21,770 nt of DNA from Clostridia bacterium (lineage in GTDB: Bacteria; Bacillota; Clostridia; Christensenellales; UBA1242), in NCBI GenBank assembly GCA_017443885.1, contig JAFSXW010000084.1, forward strand, positions 1-21,770, written 5' to 3'. Under the pieces are notes generated by a model. That model saw only the letters and a program-made list of their open reading frames with translations, did not search any database and was not told where the DNA came from. The position numbers and the translations under genes were made by a program. Numbering within the stretch: the first letter of the stretch is position 1; each line of letters starts with the position of its first letter. Positions 13,624-20,883 of this stretch are shown in pieces.

Positions 13624-14793
13624 ATGGATAAATATTTTGAATTTAATAATGGAACTAAAATATTGTGTGGCAAAAATGCATTAAATAATTTAAAGTATGA
13701 ATTAGATTATTTAGGATCTTCTTGCCCATTGCTTTTATCTGATGAAGGCTTAGAAACTGCAAAAATTGTTGATTTTGTTATGAAAACTGCAAAAAATATT
13801 AAATTTAATGCTGTTTTCACTAAAATACCTGCCGATAGCTCAACGCTTACCATTAATCAAATTGCAAGGCTTTATAAAAATAATAAGTGTGATGGAATAG
13901 TTGCTCTTGGTGGTGGATCTGTGATTGACACTGCAAAAGGCGTTAAATTAATTTTAAACCAAAGCAAAGTTGATATTATGGATTTAGCGGGAAATGAAAT
14001 AGTAAAAAAGGGGAAATTTATCCCTTTTGTTGTGATACCCACAACTTGTGGGACGGGAAGTGAATGCACTTCTGTTGCAGTTATTAAGAATTCGAAAACT
14101 AAAACCAAACTTGAATTTATTTCTAGTGAACTTTTGCCAGATGTTGCAATTTTAGATGAAAGGCTAACTAAAAAACTTCCTCCAAAACTTGTGGCAAGCA
14201 CTGGTTTTGATGCGCTAGTTCATGCTATTGAAGCATACACTAGTTTGCAAAAAAATCCAATTAGTGATATTTATGCAACAACCGCTATAAAACTTATTGG
14301 ATCTAATATTATAGATGCTATAGGTGGGGATGATAATGCAAGGCTTAACATGGCGTTAGCGTCAAATTTAGCCGGCACTGCGTTTTCAAGTGCAATGGTT
14401 GGGATTGTTCATGCAATTGGGCATGCCTTAGGGGCTGTTTTAAACATTCCGCATGGCAATGCAATGATGATGCTTCTTCCGGCGTGTATGCGTTTTAATT
14501 TAGATAAAAATTTTATTGAGTATTCTAGCCTTTTATTATATTTTACAAACGAAGATGAATATATAAGTGCTAAACCTAATGAAAGGGCGAAAGTTTTAAT
14601 TGAAAAAATAGAAGAAACCATAGGTTTAATTAAACAAAAAACGGGTATTATGCTATCGCTGAAAGAATATGGTGCAAAAGAAAAAGATTTAAATGTTGTT
14701 GCAGAAAAAGCACTTAGCGATGGTGCCGGAATAGTGAACAGAAAAGATTTTTCAAAAGAAGATGTTTTAAATATTTTGAATGAAATATTTTAA
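13624..14793 (+). CDS. Iron-containing alcohol dehydrogenase
   Basis: This is a group III, iron-activated NAD(P)-dependent alcohol dehydrogenase of 389 residues, the usual size. It has the nucleotide-binding GGGSVIDTAKG (about 96-106), TTCGTGSE (about 140-147) and the four metal ligands Asp196, His200, His263 and His277, which fall at the same numbers as in E. coli FucO. PHGNAMMMLLP follows the last ligand. It reduces aldehydes or oxidises short alcohols or diols in fermentation; butanol, propanediol or lactaldehyde are possible substrates. The reading frame opens with a GTG at 13615, but the SD AGGAG covers that codon and sits eight bases before the ATG at 13624, so 13624 is chosen. It follows the SCP2-like gene by 37 bases. 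No terminator separates it from the AspRS gene, but that gene has its own promoter. Confidence 0.93.
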   Translation: MDKYFEFNNGTKILCGKNALNNLKYELDYLGSSCPLLLSDEGLETAKIVDFVMKTAKNIKFNAVFTKIPADSSTLTINQIARLYKNNKCDGIVALGGGSVIDTAKGVKLILNQSKVDIMDLAGNEIVKKGKFIPFVVIPTTCGTGSECTSVAVIKNSKTKTKLEFISSELLPDVAILDERLTKKLPPKLVASTGFDALVHAIEAYTSLQKNPISDIYATTAIKLIGSNIIDAIGGDDNARLNMALASNLAGTAFSSAMVGIVHAIGHALGAVLNIPHGNAMMMLLPACMRFNLDKNFIEYSSLLLYFTNEDEYISAKPNERAKVLIEKIEETIGLIKQKTGIMLSLKEYGAKEKDLNVVAEKALSDGAGIVNRKDFSKEDVLNILNEIF

Positions 14794-14818
14794 AAATTAA
14801 ATAAACACTAAAATAGTA

Positions 14819-14860
14819 TTGAAAAACACTTTTTAAAGTGCTAAAATACTAATGCAGGAG
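14819..14860 (+). promoter_or_regulatory. AspRS promoter with a palindrome in the spacer, plus SD
   Basis: TTGAAA (14819-14824), 17 bases, TAAAAT (14842-14847). The spacer contains a perfect inverted repeat CACTTT-tt-AAAGTG (14827-14840), placed where an operator would block RNA polymerase. SD AGGAG is at 14856-14860. No T-box leader, common for Bacillota synthetase genes, fits in this short region. Confidence 0.55.
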
Positions 14861-14866
14861 AAAATT

Positions 14867-16156
14867 ATGAAAAGAGAATTAATAGAAAATTTAGCAGAAA
14901 ACAAAAGCACTAAAATCTCTGGATTTATTGAGAAAGTGAGAGACACCAGATATATGGTGTTTGTTGTTTTAAAAGATATAACAGGAAAAATTCAAGTTTC
15001 TATTGATAAAGAGAAACAAGCCTTTTTAGTTGAAGATGCTTTAAAATTAACACAAGGCAGTGTTGCTAGCTTTTATGGGTTTATGCAAGTAAATCCAGCA
15101 GTGAAGGCTGGCGGAAAAGAATTTATACCCGAAAAACTTGAAATTCTTTCTATTGCCGATGCACTTCCAATAGATGCCGAAGCCAATATTGATAGCAGAT
15201 TAAATTATAGATGGGTTGATTTAAGAAGTGAAAGAAATCAATTAATTTTTGCATTTTCTAGCTTTTTAGTTGAAAAAATGCGTGAATTTTTGTTAAAAAA
15301 CCGTTTTATTGAGATTCACACCCCAAAACTAATAGGCACTGCTAGCGAAAGTGGAAGCGAAGTTTTTGAAGTTAAATATTTTGATACTAAAGCGTATCTT
15401 GCGCAAAGTCCACAATTTTATAAGCAAATGGCAATGGCTAGTGGGCTAGAAAGGATTTTTGAAATTGCTCCATGTTTTAGGGCGGAAAAAAGCCACACAA
15501 AAAAGCATGCAACAGAATTTACAAGTTTTGATGTTGAGATGAGTTATATTGATTCTTTTGAAGATGTGATGAACTTAGAAGCGGAAATGCTAGCTTATGG
15601 CCTTAAAGAAACAAAAGAAAAATTTGGCGAGAAAGTGAAAGAAGTGTTTAATGTAGATATTAATGTTCCAAAACTTCCATTCCCTCAAATGAAGTTAAGA
15701 GATATCTATGATGAACTAGAGGCAAGATATGGTTTTACTGTGCCAGAGGAAGAAAAAACAGACCTAACCACCGAGGCAGAAAGATTATGTGAAAAACTTG
15801 CAAAAGATAAGTTTAATCACGAATTCTTATTTGTGACTGATTACCCACCAGAAAAAAGAGCGTTTTATCATATGAGAGAAAATGGCGTGCTTAAAGGCTA
15901 TGACCTTATTTGGAAGGGAATTGAAATAACAAGTGGTGCTCAGCGTGAACATAGGCTTATAGAGCTTAAAAAGAATGCTGATGAAAAGGGCTTAACAAAA
16001 GACGTTGAATTTTATCTTCAATTCTTTAAATATGGAATTCCTCCACACGGCGGTTTTGCAATTGGTGTAGATAGGCTAACTATGCTTCTTTTAAATCTTC
16101 AATCGTTAAAAGAAACCCAGTTCTTATTTAGAGGTCCAGATAGGCTAACTCCATAG
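14867..16156 (+). CDS. aspS: Archaeal-type aspartyl-tRNA synthetase, probably aspartate--tRNA(Asn/Asp) ligase
   Basis: A class IIb aminoacyl-tRNA synthetase of 429 residues. The N-terminal OB fold (about 10-100) binds the anticodon. The catalytic core has motif 1 near IHTPKL (about 153), QSPQFYKQ (about 182), motif 2 FRAEKSHTKKHATEFTSFDV (about 205) and motif 3 GGFAIGVDRL (about 394-403). FVTDYPPEKRAFY matches aspartyl rather than asparaginyl enzymes as I recall them. It lacks the GAD insertion of bacterial AspRS (about 590 residues), so it is of the archaeal/eukaryotic form. In Clostridia such enzymes often coexist with a bacterial AspRS and charge tRNA-Asn with aspartate for amidation by GatCAB; that role is inference here. 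An ATG at 14852 lies within the SD region; the ATG at 14867, six bases after AGGAG, is the likely start. AsnRS is the main alternative. Confidence 0.85.
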   Translation: MKRELIENLAENKSTKISGFIEKVRDTRYMVFVVLKDITGKIQVSIDKEKQAFLVEDALKLTQGSVASFYGFMQVNPAVKAGGKEFIPEKLEILSIADALPIDAEANIDSRLNYRWVDLRSERNQLIFAFSSFLVEKMREFLLKNRFIEIHTPKLIGTASESGSEVFEVKYFDTKAYLAQSPQFYKQMAMASGLERIFEIAPCFRAEKSHTKKHATEFTSFDVEMSYIDSFEDVMNLEAEMLAYGLKETKEKFGEKVKEVFNVDINVPKLPFPQMKLRDIYDELEARYGFTVPEEEKTDLTTEAERLCEKLAKDKFNHEFLFVTDYPPEKRAFYHMRENGVLKGYDLIWKGIEITSGAQREHRLIELKKNADEKGLTKDVEFYLQFFKYGIPPHGGFAIGVDRLTMLLLNLQSLKETQFLFRGPDRLTP

Positions 16157-16175
16157 ATAATTGGAAAAAAATACT

Positions 16176-16212
16176 AAAAAAATATGATGCTTGGATGCAT
16201 CATATTTTTTTT
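16176..16212. terminator. Bidirectional terminator between AspRS and glycosyltransferase genes
   Basis: AATATGATGC (16181-16190) pairs perfectly with GCATCATATT (16197-16206), with a six-base loop and A/T runs on both sides. It runs into the stop codon of the minus-strand glycosyltransferase gene. Confidence 0.9.
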
Positions 16213-17032
16213 AAGATACTTTTAAATTGTTTTTGCGCTTTACATATTCATCTAGCAAGTTATCATAAGCATTCATTTTAGTTTTAACTAGTTCAACATC
16301 CCATGGCTTTATGCGCTTAAAAAAGTTGCCATTTTGCCTTACATTGCAGAAGTGATGAATAACAATTTCTTTATAATATTTATCTTTTGAATTAAATTTA
16401 ACTGGAAGCATTAATTTATATTTTACGCTTTTATTCAAAGCATCTTGGTCTACATAAAGCATTTTTTTGTGGTTTACAAGGTACCTTGCTTTTTCAAATA
16501 ATTTAGTTTCTTTGCATTTATTAAGATTAATTAATAAAACGCCGGCATTAAAATAGTTTTTTGTTAGCCATCTTGATGGGGAAGCCCAATTATAAACATC
16601 TTTAACACAAGCAAGTTCATAATTTGAAATATCAATATTAAATAATTCTTCAATGTTGTTATTGCAAATAGTATCAGTGTCTAGATATAAAAGTTTATCT
16701 GGAAGCCCATCAATATCATCTATTAAAAGGCGAAGCATTGTGTAAGGTGTAAAGTGGGTTTTTAAGTTTTTGCTTTGCCCTAATTTTTGTGTAAACAATT
16801 CTTTAGTGTTGATTAATGTTATAGTGCTTTCTTTGTTTGTTTCTTTAAGCATATTTTGCAAATATTCTATTTGCTCCATAGAAATTGGTTTGCAGGATTC
16901 ATTGAGTTCTGTTAAATCCATTGAAAGAACATAAACAGAAAGCGGACTAGTTGTGTGTTTTGTGATAGAAAGAAGAGAAATTAACAAACCATCAAAAACT
17001 TTATAATTTCCTGCAAATAGTAAATTTATCAT
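16211..17032 (-). CDS. Glycosyltransferase family 8 protein
   Basis: A 273-residue GT-A fold, retaining glycosyltransferase of family GT8 (LgtC/GspA/glycogenin-like), using a UDP-sugar and a divalent metal. The seen motifs are the N-terminal INLLFAGNYKVFDGLLISLL nucleotide strand, the metal-binding DTDT in KLLYLDTDTICNNNIEEL (about 115), the FNAGVLLINL motif (about 163), DQDALN (about 197) and the C-terminal HHF...KPW metal/UDP histidine region (about 230-250). It is likely cytoplasmic and adds galactose or glucose to an envelope glycan or protein; the acceptor is unknown. The frame continues upstream to 17161, but the ATG at 17032 has SD AGGAG eight bases upstream, begins at the canonical first strand, and the promoter lies inside the longer frame, so the short form is right. 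Divergent from the small membrane-anchored protein. Confidence 0.9.
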   Translation of the reverse strand: MINLLFAGNYKVFDGLLISLLSITKHTTSPLSVYVLSMDLTELNESCKPISMEQIEYLQNMLKETNKESTITLINTKELFTQKLGQSKNLKTHFTPYTMLRLLIDDIDGLPDKLLYLDTDTICNNNIEELFNIDISNYELACVKDVYNWASPSRWLTKNYFNAGVLLINLNKCKETKLFEKARYLVNHKKMLYVDQDALNKSVKYKLMLPVKFNSKDKYYKEIVIHHFCNVRQNGNFFKRIKPWDVELVKTKMNAYDNLLDEYVKRKNNLKVS

Positions 17033-17062
17033 AAAATAGTCTCCTAAATAACAAGTATAAAT

Positions 17063-17091
17063 ATTATACACAATTAAGGCTACACTGTCAA
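17063..17091 (-). promoter_or_regulatory. Consensus sigma-A promoter of the glycosyltransferase gene
   Basis: Minus strand TTGACA (17086-17091), exactly 17 bases, TATAAT (17063-17068): a perfect consensus promoter. It predicts a leader of about 24 bases containing the SD. Confidence 0.85.
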
Positions 17092-17114
17092 TTAAATAAT
17101 GTTTCACATTTTTA

Positions 17115-17149
17115 TTGCAAAGTTCGACAAAATAATTTATAATTCTTGT
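17115..17149 (+). promoter_or_regulatory. Putative leaderless promoter of the small membrane-anchored protein gene
   Basis: TTGCAA (17115-17120), 17 bases, TATAAT (17138-17143), six bases, then ATG at 17150. There is no SD. It diverges from the glycosyltransferase promoter, with the two -35 boxes 23 bases apart. Confidence 0.55.
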
Positions 17150-17605
17150 ATGAAAAACCACATTCCCTTCATCTTTGCTTTTGTGTTTTTGATTGTGTTT
17201 AGCATATCGCTACCAATTATGACGCAAATTAAAATAAATGCAAATTTGCCAGATAGTAGCACTGAAACAATCCAAAAGGCTAGGAGCAATGAAGAGGTGT
17301 CTCCAAAAGAAAGGCTAAAAATAGTTGCAGATAGTTTTTATGATGAACTTCTTGAATTTGATGAATTAGGGCTTTTTGCACCATTTCAAAAAGATGGTAA
17401 ATTTAAAGCTGATTTAGTAACACTTAAAGATGAAGAAAAAATAAATGCAACAATGAAGCTTTTAAATTTAGCAATTAAAAATATTAAAGATTTTAAAGCG
17501 ATGCATAAAGATAGTTTTTATTATAATGAGCTTACACTAGATGACAGTGTTAATTCAAATTTAAACAAACTTTATAACAATTTGATTGTCTTGTGTGAGA
17601 TTTAA
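17150..17605 (+). CDS. Hypothetical small membrane-anchored protein
   Basis: A 151-residue protein with one N-terminal hydrophobic helix (about residues 5-25, HIPFIFAFVFLIVFSISLPI) after a single lysine, then about 120 hydrophilic residues that look mostly helical. It has no lipobox; the helix could be an uncleaved anchor or a signal peptide. I do not recognise a family. The frame can be extended upstream to an ATG at 17099, but that would put the promoter -35 and -10 boxes inside the coding sequence and the added residues precede the signal-like helix unnaturally. The ATG at 17150 is therefore preferred although it has no SD. The gene stands alone, ended by a strong terminator and divergent from the glycosyltransferase gene, which may hint at an envelope link. 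Confidence 0.7.
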   Translation: MKNHIPFIFAFVFLIVFSISLPIMTQIKINANLPDSSTETIQKARSNEEVSPKERLKIVADSFYDELLEFDELGLFAPFQKDGKFKADLVTLKDEEKINATMKLLNLAIKNIKDFKAMHKDSFYYNELTLDDSVNSNLNKLYNNLIVLCEI

Positions 17606-17629
17606 GTTTAAACCCAGAAAAAATAAGAG

Positions 17630-17671
17630 ATATTGTCAAGTAAAGTGTTTTTTGCTTGACAATATTTTTTT
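17630..17671 (+). terminator. Terminator of the small membrane protein gene, overlapping the enolase promoter
   Basis: Arms 17630-17640 and 17655-17665 pair perfectly over 11 bp, extended inward by a G-T and three A-T pairs, followed by a T run (17665-17671). The 3' arm contains the enolase -35 box TTGACA (17656-17661). Confidence 0.85.
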
Positions 17672-17707
17672 GTAAACATAAACTATTGGTAGTAATATAA
17701 AAGGAGA
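17656..17707 (+). promoter_or_regulatory. Enolase promoter and SD
   Basis: TTGACA (17656-17661), 17 bases, TAAACT (17679-17684), then AAAGGAG (17700-17706) six bases before the ATG. The -35 box is perfect, the -10 is 4/6. The -35 sits inside the preceding terminator stem. Confidence 0.6.
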
Positions 17708-17712
17708 AAATT

Positions 17713-19017
17713 ATGATAGAAATTGCTAAAATTTATGCACGAGAAGTTTTAGATTCTCGAGGAAATCCAACCGTTGAAGTTGAAGTAACATTAATGGACG
17801 GGACTATGGGAAGGGCAATTGTTCCAAGTGGAGCATCAACTGGCGAAAGTGAAGCCCTAGAACTTAGAGATGGGGATAAATCTAGATATTTAGGAAAGGG
17901 CGTGCTTACTGCCGTTAAAAATGTTAACGAAATTATTAGCCCAAAACTTATTGGCGTTCCTGCAGATAACCAAATTGAAATAGATAGGATTTTAAACAAA
18001 CTAGATGGCACTGCATTTAAGAAAAATCTTGGTGCTAATGCAACGCTTGGGGTGTCTCTTGCTTGTGCGCATGCTGCAAGTGCCTTTTATGGTATGCCAC
18101 TTTATAGATATATTGGTGGGAGCAACGCAAAAGTTTTGCCAACCCCTATGATGAATGTAATTAATGGTGGTGCTCACGCAGATTCTAGTGTTGATTTTCA
18201 AGAGTTCTTTATTATTCCAGCAGGATTTAAAACTTTTAAAGAAGCACTTAGGGCAGGCGTTGAAACTTTCCATGCACTAAAAAGTGTTTTAAAAAGCAAA
18301 GGTTATGTTACTAGTGTTGGCGATGAAGGTGGCTTTGCTCCAAGTTGCAAACTTGGCAACACCGAGCCATTAGAACTTATTATGCAAGCTATTAAAAATG
18401 CTGGATACACTGCTGGAAAACAAATTTTTCTTGGTATGGATGTTGCATCTAGCGAATTTTATGATGCTAAAACAAAAACATATAATCTAGTTAAATCTGG
18501 CGAAGGCTCAAAAACTAGTGACCAAATGATTGCTTGGTATAAGGATATGATTAAAAAATATCCAATTATCACTATTGAAGATGGCCTTGCTGAAAGCGAC
18601 TGGGAAGGTTGGGTGAAACTAACAAAAGAACTAGGCAACGAAATTCAACTTGTTGGTGATGATTTGTTTGTTACAAATATCAACTTCCTTCAAAAAGGCA
18701 TCACTTGTGGGGCAGGAAATTCTATTTTAATTAAAGTGAATCAAATTGGCACACTAACCGAAACATTAGATGCAATTAGAATGGCGCAAACAAATGGCTA
18801 CACCTGCATGGTTTCTCATCGCTCTGGCGAAACTGAAGACACAACTATTGCAGATCTTTCTGTTGCAGTAAATGCTGGTCAAATTAAAACTGGTAGTGCT
18901 TCAAGAACAGACAGAATGGCAAAATATAATCAACTACTTAGAATTGAAGATGAACTTAAAGATGATGTTGTGTTTGAAGGTTTAAGAGCATTTAAAAAAT
19001 ATAGATTCACAAAATAA
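17713..19017 (+). CDS. eno: Enolase (phosphopyruvate hydratase)
   Basis: Enolase interconverts 2-phosphoglycerate and phosphoenolpyruvate in glycolysis; it is a cytoplasmic Mg-dependent enzyme. The 434-residue protein is full length with every signature: SGASTGESEALELRDG (about 38-53), NGGAHADSSVDFQEF (about 152-166), GDEGGFAPS (about 203-211, catalytic Glu), MDVASSEFYD (about 240, metal Asp), IEDGLAESDW (about 287, metal Glu), GDDLFVT (about 315, metal Asp), LIKVNQIGT (about 338, catalytic Lys), SHRSGET (about 368) and KTGSASRTDR (about 392). It starts at an ATG with a strong SD, has its own promoter and ends at a large terminator, so it appears monocistronic, not in the common gap-pgk-tpi-eno cluster. 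Confidence 0.98.
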   Translation: MIEIAKIYAREVLDSRGNPTVEVEVTLMDGTMGRAIVPSGASTGESEALELRDGDKSRYLGKGVLTAVKNVNEIISPKLIGVPADNQIEIDRILNKLDGTAFKKNLGANATLGVSLACAHAASAFYGMPLYRYIGGSNAKVLPTPMMNVINGGAHADSSVDFQEFFIIPAGFKTFKEALRAGVETFHALKSVLKSKGYVTSVGDEGGFAPSCKLGNTEPLELIMQAIKNAGYTAGKQIFLGMDVASSEFYDAKTKTYNLVKSGEGSKTSDQMIAWYKDMIKKYPIITIEDGLAESDWEGWVKLTKELGNEIQLVGDDLFVTNINFLQKGITCGAGNSILIKVNQIGTLTETLDAIRMAQTNGYTCMVSHRSGETEDTTIADLSVAVNAGQIKTGSASRTDRMAKYNQLLRIEDELKDDVVFEGLRAFKKYRFTK

Positions 19018-19023
19018 ATATTT

Positions 19024-19068
19024 GATAAAAAAGAGTAATCTAGCATTTAGGATTACTCTTTTTTTATC
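19024..19068. terminator. Bidirectional terminator between enolase and the XRE regulator
   Basis: A stem of about 17 bp, with GAGTAATC (about 19033-19040) pairing with GATTACTC (about 19051-19058), A/T-rich outer pairs and T runs on both strands. It serves both convergent genes. Confidence 0.92.
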
Positions 19069-19089
19069 ATAAATTTAAAATTTAAAATG

Positions 19090-19698
19090 CTATTTATTTT
19101 TGAGTTCCTTTTTGCACCAAGTGCGATGATGGCAATTAGGGCATTTTAGGTGGCGGGTTGTGCCTAGGTGCATTGCCCATAATGCATCAAAATAGCTAGG
19201 AACAAATCTAAAACCACAATTTCTGCATCTGTATGCACCAATGCTTACTTCCAGTTTTAATGCATAAAAGCAAGGAATTAAAAACACAATGCAAACACCA
19301 ATAATTGCTAAAATCTGGAACACCCCTTTAGGAATTAAATAAGCCGAAATTAAAATGCCAGCAAAAAGTGAAATTATGCTTACAATCATAATCACCCACA
19401 TTGAGGACCAAATTATCTTGTTTTTTTGTTCTAATTCTTGTGTCATAGAAAGTAGAAGTTTATTATTTTGCTCATTGTTATTTTGAATAATTCTTTCTCC
19501 ATTTAGAAGCTCGTTTATGCTAACTTCTAGAATTTCACACAATTTCGGCAAAACACTTGTGTCGGGCAAGCCATTTCCGTTTTCCCACTTAGAAACTGTT
19601 TTTTCACTTACAAAAAGTTTTTCTGCTAGTTTTGCTTGCGTAAGTTTTTTTGCTTTTCTTTCTGTTGCAATAAAAAAGCCAATTTTGTTATAATCCAC
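19090..19698 (-). CDS. XRE-type regulator with two membrane helices and a C-terminal zinc ribbon
   Basis: A 202-residue fusion. Residues about 2-60 are a Cro/C1-type helix-turn-helix: FFIATERKAKKLTQAKLAEK, then VSEKTVSKWENGNGLPDTSV and the LCEILEVSINELLNG closing helix. Residues about 78-130 hold two hydrophobic helices. The C-terminus has Cys-x2-Cys (CRNC) and, 26 residues later, Cys-x2-Cys (CPNC) followed by HH, a probable zinc ribbon. It is probably a DNA-binding protein tethered to the membrane; its target and signal are unknown. The frame could extend to 19722, but the GTG at 19698 has the strong SD AAGGAGG five bases upstream and gives the normal domain start, so GTG is chosen. It ends at the terminator shared with enolase. 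Confidence 0.85.
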   Translation of the reverse strand: MDYNKIGFFIATERKAKKLTQAKLAEKLFVSEKTVSKWENGNGLPDTSVLPKLCEILEVSINELLNGERIIQNNNEQNNKLLLSMTQELEQKNKIIWSSMWVIMIVSIISLFAGILISAYLIPKGVFQILAIIGVCIVFLIPCFYALKLEVSIGAYRCRNCGFRFVPSYFDALWAMHLGTTRHLKCPNCHHRTWCKKELKNK

Positions 19699-19720
19699 AT
19701 TAACCTCCTTATGTAAAAAC

Positions 19721-19753
19721 ATTATATCATATTATTTTTTAAATGTGGCACAT
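19721..19753 (-). promoter_or_regulatory. XRE gene -10 box with a palindrome over the -35 region
   Basis: TATAAT lies at 19721-19726 (minus strand) and the palindrome ATGTG-g-CACAT at 19743-19753 covers the expected -35 position (19744-19749), which has no good -35 sequence. This would suit an activator or autoregulatory operator, but the palindrome is short. Confidence 0.3.
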
Positions 19754-19808
19754 TATTGCACAAAATAACTCTATAAATTTACCGAATGCATAAATAATAT
19801 TAAAAATA

Positions 19809-19835
19809 AAAAGGTTGAAAATTTTTCAACCTTTT
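19809..19835 (-). terminator. Terminator of the TtcA-like gene
   Basis: AAAAGGTTGAAA (19809-19820) pairs with TTTCAACCTTTT (19824-19835), 12 bp, with a three-base loop and T run on the minus strand (rc of the A run at 19802-19812). It lies 14 bases after the stop codon. Confidence 0.85.
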
Positions 19836-19848
19836 ATTTAATTAGTTT

Positions 19849-20688
19849 TTAATAGTCTTCTGTGAAGCGGTGGGTGTTGCCCTTTTTGTCTTTAAATTCA
19901 ATAATTGTAGATAAATTTACATTTTCAACGCTTCTAAATATGTTTTGGTCTATTTGATTATTTTCTTTTTTAAGCTCAGCAATTAAATTTTTTACTCTTT
20001 TTCGTTTAGATGCAAGTTCGTGTTCATTTATGTTTTTTGCATAATTTTGTTCTGTAAACTTGCAGGCACATTGCAAAAATTTTAAATTATTATAATCTCT
20101 AAAATGTTCAATGTCTTTTTCTTTAATTAAATATAGTGGGCGAATTAGTTCCATACCTTCAAAATTTGCACTTTTAACTTTTGGCATCATTGTTTGAATT
20201 TGAGCACCATAAAGCATACCCATAACAATAGTTTCAACAACATCATTAAAGTGGTGCCCAAGTGCAATTTTGTTGCAACCAAGTTCTTTTGCTTTGTTGT
20301 ATAAATGCCCACGGCGCATTCTCGCACAAATATAACATGGGGATTTTTCAATATGTGTTACATTACTAAAAATATCTGTTTCGAAAATTTCTAGTGGGAT
20401 ATTCATAAGTTTTGCATTTTTTTCAATAAGATTTCTATTTGCCTCATTATATCCGGGATCCATACACAAAAAAACTAGGCTAAAATCAAATTTGTTGTGC
20501 CTTTTAAGTTCTTGAAATAATTTTGCCATTAAAAAACTATCTTTGCCACCAGATATGCAAACAGCAATTTTATCGCCTTCTTTAATCAATTCATATTCAT
20601 TAATCGCTTTGCAAAATGGGGTGAAGATATCTTTATGAAACTTTTTTCTAATGCTTTCTTCTATTATGTTGTTATCTGCATTTTCCAT
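19849..20688 (-). CDS. TtcA-like PP-loop ATPase (tRNA 2-thiolation family)
   Basis: A 279-residue member of the TtcA/TtuA-like PP-loop ATPases, which adenylate a tRNA base and add sulfur. Residues about 37-48 are the PP-loop CISGGKDSFLMA. About residues 115-118 are CYIC followed by RMRRGHLYNKAKELG and GHHFNDVVET, the TtcA family pattern with paired cysteines for an iron-sulfur cluster. CACKFTEQ near residue 210 supplies further cysteines. Small size and the two Cys pairs suit the family. The exact tRNA and position (cytosine 32 in Proteobacterial TtcA) cannot be told from the sequence. The frame opens with a TTG at 20712; the ATG at 20688 is preferred because the -10 box TATAAT (20704-20709) overlaps the extension. 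No SD precedes this ATG. It is a single-gene unit with its own terminator. Confidence 0.8.
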   Translation of the reverse strand: MENADNNIIEESIRKKFHKDIFTPFCKAINEYELIKEGDKIAVCISGGKDSFLMAKLFQELKRHNKFDFSLVFLCMDPGYNEANRNLIEKNAKLMNIPLEIFETDIFSNVTHIEKSPCYICARMRRGHLYNKAKELGCNKIALGHHFNDVVETIVMGMLYGAQIQTMMPKVKSANFEGMELIRPLYLIKEKDIEHFRDYNNLKFLQCACKFTEQNYAKNINEHELASKRKRVKNLIAELKKENNQIDQNIFRSVENVNLSTIIEFKDKKGNTHRFTEDY

Positions 20689-20703
20689 AATATTACTAGG
20701 TAA

Positions 20704-20731
20704 ATTATACAACTAATTTAAATTTTTGCAA
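20704..20731 (-). promoter_or_regulatory. Putative promoter of the TtcA-like gene
   Basis: Minus strand TTGCAA (20726-20731), 16 bases, TATAAT (20704-20709), then 15 bases to the ATG. The implied leader is about nine bases with no SD. Confidence 0.45.
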
Positions 20732-20829
20732 GTGTAAATGTTAAATTTATTTTTTTAGTATAAAAACTTTACTTTTATGTTTAAAATGCAAAAAAAATAA
20801 AAAATAGTGCAAATTAGCAAAAATTAAAT

Positions 20830-20857
20830 TTGAAAAAACAAACCTTTATGTTAAAAT
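20830..20857 (+). promoter_or_regulatory. Promoter of the short-chain dehydrogenase gene
   Basis: TTGAAA (20830-20835), 16 bases, TAAAAT (20852-20857), leaving a leader of about 20 bases to the ATG at 20884. The purine-rich GGGGG at 20874-20878 is the only SD-like sequence and is not typical. Confidence 0.5.
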
Positions 20858-20883
20858 TATATATATGTAAATTGGGGGTTTTT

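Noticed and set aside
14852..14866. ATG at 14852 as start of AspRS
   Set aside because: This ATG lies over the SD region (AGGAG at 14856-14860); the ATG at 14867 has the proper spacing.
14793..14866. T-box or other riboswitch upstream of AspRS
   Set aside because: The promoter to start distance is far too short for a T-box and no specifier or antiterminator structure is present.
17033..17161. 43-residue N-terminal extension of the glycosyltransferase
   Set aside because: The extension contains the perfect promoter at 17063-17091, and the internal ATG has a good SD and the canonical first strand.
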